From NCBI GenBank assembly GCA_948567375.1, contig OX419760.1, positions 10,850,001 to 10,914,000 of the forward strand: 64,000 nt of DNA, written 5' to 3'. Made by a program: the position numbers and the translations under genes. This stretch comes from Lunularia cruciata. Its lineage: Eukaryota; Streptophyta; Marchantiopsida; Lunulariales; Lunulariaceae. Positions 56,476 through 64,000 of the stretch are shown piece after piece (the stretch's first letter is position 1; each line of letters begins with the position of its first letter). Under the pieces are notes generated by a model. That model saw only the letters and a program-made list of their open reading frames with translations. It ran no database searches and was not told where the DNA came from.

Positions 56476-57162
56476 TGTGAGCCGGTGTCTCTCACTCAAG
56501 ATGAACCTCTGATGGCAATTATGGTAGCACACTATGGACTAAGAAGGCAAAGAACCCCAACTCCATCATACTCCTCCAAGCCTAACACTCCAAGACTCAA
56601 GACATTGCTCACTAGAGAACTCAATGAGAGAGATAGTTGCAAATGAAAGGATGATGAGTACTTCCTCACCCCTAGTTTATATACTTATGAAATTGTTACA
56701 CACCAAAGTTACTAATAATTGGAGTAACTCAAGTTATTAGGCTAAAAGTCAGGTAAAGTCAAAAAGTATAAAGGAATATCCATCCACATGAGCATATTCC
56801 ACTAAGCACATGATCTTATCTTAGCCCAACCACTAAGTCAAGGATTCCTTCACATGGGCTATCCTTGGACTATAGAGGAATCTAAAACAAAAAGGCTTGT
56901 GGGCCCAAGAGTTCTCAACTCTTTCTTCAAAGCCAAACACCTAAGAATAATACCAAGTCAACACACTAGAATCCAAAATAGTGGTGTTTATCTTTTCCAC
57001 TTCCTCTAAAGTAAGGTCTCCACTATCTTAGCTATGACTAACTTCAGCTAATCACAACTAATGTAGAACCATCCTTTATCTCTATATAAATAATATCTCT
57101 CAAGTACTAGTAATACCAAACTAAATATCACAGTACATATACATGCACAAATGGGTGTTACA
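56476..57162 (-). repeat. 3' LTR of element F
   Basis: 687 bp. It is preceded on the minus strand by AGTATGGGGATAAA, a short polypurine tract. It matches 63051-63785, from which it differs mainly by lacking a stretch of about 45 bp. Confidence 0.9.
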
Positions 57163-60100
57163 TTTATCCCCATACTAAGTTTTCACTCTGTCCTCAAAGT
57201 GAAGGTCTCTCTACCTTCTATGATACATCTTTAACTTATCATGGTTAATCCTATCTAAGTGTCTTCCTCCTAACTCCTTGAGATCATAGGTGTAATTGGC
57301 CCACACTTTCTCCACTATGAAAGGTCCAAAGTACTTAGGTAAAAACTTCTTTTGCACTCTCTTGAATCGAATAAAATCAAACAACATTACCCAATCACCT
57401 TCTTTGAAAGGCTCCACCTTCTTCTTGCCTTGCCTCTTGTCATAGTTCTCCTTTTGTTTCCTTTAGGCTTGCTCCACTTGAACCATAGCAACTGCTCTTG
57501 CCTCTTCCAATTCCATGAGTTGATCCTTCCTTGACTTCTATGCATCAACTCCTTGTGCTTTCTTCAATCTCCTATGAATGCTTTGGAAGGTAGGAAGATC
57601 AAAGTGAATGGGTAAGGTAGAATCAAGACTATTTACCAATTGAAATGGAGAATTTTTGGTGGAAGTCTTCATGGTTATCCTATACTCCCACAAAACTGCA
57701 TGAATCCTCTTGTCCTAATGATCTTTAGCTTCCTCTATTTTTGCATCTTTGGCCAATATCATGCACAAGGTCTGATTGGTTCTCTACACTGCTCTTCAAA
57801 GTAGACCATCTGCTCCTTGGTGAAAAAGAATATCTTCCACCATTGTGTAAGGTCTAGATCTTGCTGCAAGGGCCTTCCTCTCCCTAGCATGCATCCCTTC
57901 TGGATAGTTACCTCTTGTCACAAAATCCACAATCTTCTTGTACTCCATTAGAACCTCTTGAGTGACTGAGATTGTCATGAGCTTCTCATCCAAGAAGGAA
58001 TCATCCACTGGCTCATCTCCATCATGATCATAGGCCCTAGATAACAAATCAGTATTTGCATTTTTCTTTCCTGGCCTATCTTCAATGGTGTAGTCATACT
58101 CAGACAAGAGTATCATCCACCTTGGTAGTCTCCCTTCCACATTAGGCTTGTTGAACATGTACTTCAAGGCCTTGTGATCAGTGACAATGGTGGCTTTCCG
58201 TCCTATCAAGTATTGTCTAAACTTCTTGAGACCAAAGATCATTGCCGACCCTTCTTTCTCCGTGACATAGTAGTTTTTTTTTTGCTGAAGCCATTTGCCT
58301 ATTAGTGTAAGCTATTGGATGATCATGCCCATCTTGGTCTAATTGACTAAGAGTGCATGCTATAGCTACATAAGAAACATCAATGTAGAGGATGAAAGTC
58401 TTACTCCAATCAGGTTTAGCAAGAATTGGAGCTACAACAAGGGATTGCTTGAGCTCCTCAAAAGCTTTGAGAGACCCTTGTCCTCCACAATAACCATGTA
58501 ATCTACACCCTTCTTCATGTAGATGGTCAATGCATAAGCCTTGTTAGAAAATGAGAAGATGAACCTCCTATAGTACCCAACCATCCCCAAGAATTGGCAT
58601 AACTTTGTCAAGCTTGAAGGGAATGGAAGGTTTGAGATTTCCTCACCTTCTCAAGATCAACTGCTATTCCATCCTTGGAGATGATGTGCCTCAAAAGTAG
58701 ACCTTCTTCACATCTAAAAATGCACTTATCTGGGTTGAGTGATGCATTTGCCTCATCCAAGGGTTGCAAGACCTTGATTAGGTGCTCAAAGTGAACCTCC
58801 TTGCTCTCATAGACAAAAAAGTCATCAATGAAGTCTCTCACAAATTTCCAAATGAAAGGTTCAAATACCTTGTTCATGAACCGTTGGAATGTGGTTGGAG
58901 CATTGCAAAGCCCAAAAGGCATGACCTTGAAAGCATAAGTCTCCCAAGGTGTTATGAATGTGGTGAGTTGTTGATACTTTGGTGCAATCTTGATTTGGTT
59001 ATATCCACTAAAACCATCTCCAAAACTATACCTCTCATAACCTGCAACCTCCTCCAAGATCTCATTAGTGAATGGCAATGTAGTAGTCCTTCTTGGTAAT
59101 AATATTGAGCTTCTTGTAATCCACACATACCCAAAGCTTGCCATTCTTTTTCTTCACAAGGACAATTGGAGACACCCATTCTGAATTCTCCACCTCAAAG
59201 ATAAATCTAGTCTCCTTGAGCTTATCAATCTCCTTGTTCACTACCAAAGACATTGGTGGGCTAATGCAACATTGCTTTTGGCAGATTGGTATTGCATCTG
59301 ACTCCATCTCTATCTTGTGCTCCTCCAAGGTAACTTCCTTCAGAGCCTTGTAACTAAAAGCAAACACATGGATGAGCTTGCGGAAAATCTCCTCAAATCT
59401 CACCTTCTCTTCCTTGGTAACATTTGGGCCATACTTGAGGGTAGATAAACTCTTCTCTATCTCTTCAAGTGTTAATGGTGATTTATTTAGGTCCTTCAAA
59501 ACCTCTGGCTAAGGTGCAAAATCCATAGCACACAAGGGATACACATTTGAATCAGATTCAGATTCATCTTCCTTCGTGGAAGTCTCCTCTTCCATGCTTG
59601 TGTCCACACATGAAGCTCCTTCTTCAGAATTTGATTCCCAATAATCAAAAGATGGTGTATTTGAATGTGAAGTGTTGGTGGTGTTAGTCACAAGAACTGA
59701 GACTCTATGGTTTGATGGTCCAATCCTCAAGTACCCTTTGTGCCATTAATCAATTGTGCGTGTTGCTCTCAACCATGGCTTTCCAAGAAGTAAGTCATAG
59801 CTTGAATCCTTCAAGACTTGGAAAGTTATGAGATTTTGAACTCCCATAATTAAAACTACCACCTTGTCCATCACCCCTACTGGTCAAACTTGTTGTTTGT
59901 TTGCCATGCTCACCATAAATGTTGAAGGTCTTGAGGGTATCATATCCAACTTCTTCATCAACCTTTCTAACATGGCATTCATTGCTGATCCTCCATCAAC
60001 CAATGCATCCTTGATGTTGCAACCATTCACTCTCACATCAATCTTGGAGGCATATTCACAAGCCTCTCATGGTGCTGGCTTGGCATCCACCACCTCCACT

Positions 60101-60300
60101 GATACAAGAGCTTTTACCTTCTCTTTTGCTCCTTGTAGAATTGAAACCACGTCTAAGTTCCTTTCTCAAGGTAGGGTTCAAAGCAATCAATTGGCCTACT
60201 ATGATGTTAGCCTTGTGACTACCAACATCCTCCAACACATTGTTGTTCCATTAATGCTTTGATATCAAGAAGTCCTCCATCCCCAACTTCTTTCTTGGAG
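57163..60300 (-). pseudogene. gypsy pol remnant of element F
   Basis: Protease lies in about 59.74-60.26 kb, with the active site altered to VDGGSAMNAM. RT is at 58608-59499 (FEVENSEWVSPIVLVKKKNG, VCVDYKKLN, PFGLCNAPTTFQRFMNKVF, with the FxDD box as FIDD). RNase H is at 57796-58242 (TDHKALKYMFNKPNVEGRLP, DYTIEDRPGKKN). After a trace of the integrase zinc region the sequence passes directly to the end of the core and the C-terminal domain (KEGDWVMLFDFIRFKRVQKK, KYFGPFIVEKV; 57211-57417). The DDE core is absent, which would make the copy non-autonomous even without its stops. Confidence 0.88.
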
Positions 60301-60551
60301 TCTTTGTTGTTGATGATGTTGAGGTACAAGTGCTCCTAGTAGCCATAGAAGTATCCTTGCTAGGAGTAAATCCTTGAGAAGAGTGAACATCCGTTGCAAA
60401 ACGAGCTCTCTTCTTCTATTGTACCAAAAGCTCCAAATTAAGACCCTTGGAGTTTTAACACTCTCCCCTCATACTTACTCTCAACCACATCTATGGATGC
60501 TATCCCCTTACCTTTTTTTGGATTAGGAGCCACTTGGGTTTCAATACCTCC

Positions 60552-61506
60552 TTATTTCTCTCTATTGGCTCCCTCATAAATCCTTCCTCCATGGTAAGTG
60601 GAACTTGGGCAATTCCTTTGGATATGGCCTCTTCCTCCACAACCAAAACAATTTATATCATTGAAATTGTTAGCTGGTTGGCCTCCTCTATGTGGATAGT
60701 TTCTATAACTCCTAGGCCCTCTCCCTACATTCTGATTCACCTCTCTCTTCTCCCATAGTTGCACCACATTGATCTTGAGATCAGCAAGTTGTTCAATGAT
60801 GATTTGAAGTGGATATTTTGGTGGAGGTGCAAGAACTAGAGAAACTACTACTTGTGGTGCAACCCTTACCACCAAAGTATCAAAAGTTCTACCATACTTG
60901 TAGCCTTGAGGAGGATGCACAACCTCCTTCAGCACCAAATCACTCTTATCCTCTTCCAAACTCTCCTCCATACGAATTGCGATCTTGATAGCTTCAACCT
61001 TGGAAGAAAGTTTCTCATATCTCACCTTGCTTCTAATTTGTGGTCTCAATCCTCACAAAAAATTCCTGGTGATCATAGCTCCTATACCAATCATAGTTGG
61101 TTCCACATCATCCCCACTCTTCCTCAACACTATGTGAAATCTGGACTCTAACTTCTCCACTCTTTCCACATAGACTCTCACTTTCTGTCCATGTCCTTGC
61201 TTGAGAAAGGTTACTGAGTGAAGGTAACTTCACTCATCAATCTCTCATAACTCTCATCTGGAAGGAAGTTCTCAATGGGTGCTGAAGTCAAACTCTCCCA
61301 AGAATCTTCTTGCCCATCTCTCCTCTTTTTTTTTGGTATTCTGACTCATACCATGTAAGTATTGAATCCTCAAAGAAATTTGGTAATAATGAGGCCCACT
61401 CATTCTTCCTCCTCTCATTGTTTCCTATGCAAGCTCTCTTGAAGTCTCCCAGAAAGGTCTCCATATCTTCTACATCCTTGCCAAAGAAAACCGGAAGTTT
61501 CCCCAT
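60552..61506 (-). pseudogene. gag of element F, broken
   Basis: The minus strand starts MGKLPVFFGKDVEDMETFLG at 61506. It has the capsid motif LPNFFEDSILTWYES and, after frame breaks, an arginine/glycine-rich stretch and the zinc knuckle CFGCGGRGHIQRNC (60609-60650). Confidence 0.85.
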
Positions 61507-63050
61507 CTTAACCTCTCACTATCTTTCTTTTCTCTCAATTTTTCTTTTTCTCTTTTCTTTTCTATCACTCTATAACTAATAGAGTATGTACATGACTAAC
61601 AACATTTGAGAGAAATCCACCCTAGGGAATGCAAAAGGTATAGGCTGCTCCAAGATTTGTATTGCAACATCAAATCCTAGAGTGCATATTAATAGAACTC
61701 TCATGGATAGTTTATCCATAAGTTGAAAGATTATCTCCATCACTAATCTTGAGAACTAGCTGATAAAGGTGGTAATATTTATGTAGTTATACCAAGACTC
61801 TCTCCAAGATCCTTCACCAAATTCTCCAAAAGTTCTTTAACTCCACTAACTTATGTCCTTTTGGAAGTCCTTCAACTCCACAAACCTCACACAACTCCTT
61901 GGTCTTAGATATTCTCTCTCCCAATCTTGGTGAAGAAGGTCCAACATGCAAACCCAAGTCAAGTAATCCTCTCTTTTTCCTCAATATCTTGCTCTCAAAG
62001 GTCAAGGGACATGAACTTGCTTTATGTCCCTTCTCTCCATATAGAAAACATTGAGACTCATTCTTCCTTCCAAGTGGTGTAGGTTTTTGAAACCTCTCAA
62101 CACTCTTTTCAAATTCTATTCTAAACTCTTTTTTTCTTCAGATCCACCTCTACAATCACCTCAAAACCTTGGGGAAACTTGCATAGTCTCAATTTCCACT
62201 CTTGATGACCCTCCATGGTCCCAAAATGAATCTAAACACTCAAACATGCCTTTTGTTGCTCTCAAACTCCTTATGTGTGGGATTTCAACTCTACAGAATT
62301 GATCCTTCCTCACAATGTCACTCAAATCTATCAACTTGTATATCATAGTCCTCTTGAATTTTTTACACTTGATAACAACTCTAGGGTGTGCCTCCTTGCA
62401 AAATTTCAGACCTTTTCATTCAGCCATTTGGCTTAGACACCTCTCTATTTAGCACACATATTTCAGATTTGATCTTAAAACCACTCCCTTCACTTCAGAG
62501 ACTCATAACTCTATGCTCAAGAATGATCTCTCTCTAATTTTTTTTAGAACAATATATCAAAAATTGAAGAAATAGTAGACTCTGTACAATTTTCCCCAGA
62601 GCATGAAGTTACGGGAGCATTACCTTATCAACTTTCAAAAATTCTAGCCTAATGCACATAGAAGATCTCACAATAATTCCAAGTGTGCTAACTGAAGGAT
62701 AACCCAAACTATCATGTATAGAAATTCTAAGTCCAAATCTCAAAGTTGAGATTTTGCCCAAAATCACCTTAATCTCCAAAATTTGCAATCCACCTCACAC
62801 AATCTTTCCAAATCCTCTCAAGTGTACAAGATGTACAAAATCACCTCAAAGACATCATAATGAACTACATGGTATAAAAATGGATCCAAGTTTTCTACCA
62901 TAAGTTCAACTCTCTACACCCCTAAATTTCTCACCAAGTGAGCTCTCATACCTTACTTGTGTCTAATATAGAATTGTATGCAAAACATTATCTTGCCTTC
63001 TAGAGAGGTCCCAACAATGGAACCAAAAGTGTTGTTGTCGAGACCAAAAA
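61507..63050 (-). other. Leader of element F
   Basis: About 1.5 kb between the 5' LTR and gag. It has no protein I recognise. Directly after the LTR the minus strand reads TTTTTGGTCTCGACAACAAC. TGGTCTCGACAACAA could be a primer site, but I cannot assign the tRNA. Confidence 0.5.
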
Positions 63051-63785
63051 TGTGAGTCAGCCTATCTCTCACTCAAGATGAGCCTATGATGGCTATTATG
63101 GTAGCACACCATGGACTTAGAAGGCAAAGAACCCCAACTCTATCATACTCCTCCAAAGCTAACACTCCAAGACTCAAAACATTGCTCACTAGAGAACTCA
63201 ATGAGAGAGAGATGTAGTTGCAAATAAAAGGATGATGAATACCTCCTCACCCCTATTTTATTTCAAAACTATATAACTATTTCACAAGTATATATAAGTT
63301 TATATACTTGTGCAATAGTTACATACCAAAGTTACTAATTACTAGAGTAACTCAAGTTACTAGGCTAAAAGTAAAGTAAAGTCAAAAAGTATAAAGGAAT
63401 ATCCATCCACATGGGCATATTCCACTAAGTATTTGATCTTATCTTGACCCAACTACTTAGTCAAGGATTCCTTCACATGGGCTATCGTTGGACTATAAAA
63501 GAATCCAAAACAAAAAGGCTTGCGGGCACAAGAGTTCTCAACTCTTTCCTCAAAGCCAAACATCTATGAAAATACAAAGTCAACACACTAGAATCCAAAA
63601 TAGTGGTGCTCATCTTTTCCACTTCCTCTAAAGTAAGGTCCCTTCTATCTTAGCTATGACTAATTTTAGCTAATCATGACTAATGTAGAACCATCCTTTA
63701 TCTCTATATAAATAATATCTCTCAAGTACTAGTAATACCAAACTAAATATCACAATGCTACATACATGCACAAATGGGTATTACA
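63051..63785 (-). repeat. 5' LTR of element F
   Basis: 735 bp, TGTGAGTCAGCC...GGGTATTACA, matching 56476-57162 along its length. Confidence 0.9.
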
Positions 63786-64000
63786 GAACAAGGATTATGT
63801 AGATCCTTACCTTGGCCAGCATCGGTACGTCCCTAACATGTCCATCCAAAAATCTTCAAATAAATGGGACCATGTCTTTCCAAATCCTTCTCCCAAACAA
63901 GGAAATGTTTGCTTGGTAGGGTCTTTTGGTAACCCTTGATTGTTGACATTGGTAATAACTCAGAAGATCAAAATGCCACATAATGTAGAGAGACTTGTAT
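63786..64000 (-). pseudogene. Sister copy H: methyltransferase fragment, continues beyond window
   Basis: Aligns with 50388-50612 of element G, that is, from motif IV back towards motif I of the methyltransferase. The read-out keeps DLERHGPI and a GWTC in place of GWPC: the catalytic Cys codon remains, the Pro is lost and the next codon is a stop. At the position of the TGA at 50515 in G, this copy has a sense codon. It shows that the methyltransferase was already in the common ancestor of both copies. Confidence 0.82.

Larger units (their letters stand above)
56476..63785 (-). mobile_element. Ty3/gypsy element F inserted in copy H
   Basis: Decayed minus-strand element with LTRs at 56476-57162 and 63051-63785, both TGTGAG...TTACA on the plus strand. 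Order: Gag, protease, RT, RNase H and the end of integrase. The integrase core is deleted. The flanking 5-mers TAATC and GAACA do not match, and about 3.3 kb of copy H is missing between the flanks. Confidence 0.9.

Overview
The window is nuclear DNA of a streptophyte, most likely a land plant or close algal relative. Three multi-exon host genes with ordinary GT-AG introns sit in a mass of LTR retrotransposons that make up about three quarters of the sequence. Two Ty3/gypsy elements have primer-binding sites matching the plant initiator tRNA-Met 3' end. I cannot name the species. The host genes are SEC62 (minus strand, cut by the left edge), a BNR/Asp-box sialidase-like gene (plus, about 25.7-38.7 kb) and an amidase-signature gene (minus, 40.6-44.0 kb). 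I could rebuild the exons of all three with consistent splice phases.

Layout: SEC62 at 1-2566. A truncated Ty1/copia element A (minus) at 4154-7240 abuts a chromodomain Ty3/gypsy element E (minus, 7241-12872), whose LTRs carry arrays of heat-shock-type GAA/TTC repeats just upstream of a TATA box. Remains of a non-LTR reverse transcriptase gene lie at about 13.4-14.8 kb. A second chromodomain gypsy element D (plus, 16013-23115) contains an inverted solo LTR of its own family with a perfect target duplication. The sialidase-like gene follows. Its first intron is about 10.2 kb because two truncated copia elements lie in it: C (minus, 27.1-30.8 kb) and B (plus, 30.8-35.6 kb). A solo copia LTR (39663-40202) separates the convergent sialidase and amidase genes.

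The right third is the most unusual part. Element G (minus, about 45.6-55.5 kb) is a Ty3/gypsy element with the order Gag (two zinc knuckles), protease, C5-cytosine DNA methyltransferase, reverse transcriptase, RNase H, integrase, PHD finger. From protease to PHD finger it is one reading frame of about 1,947 codons with no indel, broken by nine stops that are all TAG or TGA. A diverged sister copy H flanks it (55514-56475 and 63786-64000) and also keeps methyltransferase sequence, so the methyltransferase belongs to the family and is not a chance insertion in one copy. H is split by another decayed gypsy element, F (56476-63785).

Element G would couple its own DNA methylation activity and a histone-tail reader to its replication cycle. 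Retrotransposons carrying cytosine methyltransferases have, from memory, been reported in charophyte algae and dinoflagellates. The Gag-PR-DNMT-RT-RH-INT-PHD combination seen here is the strongest candidate for an undescribed system in this window.
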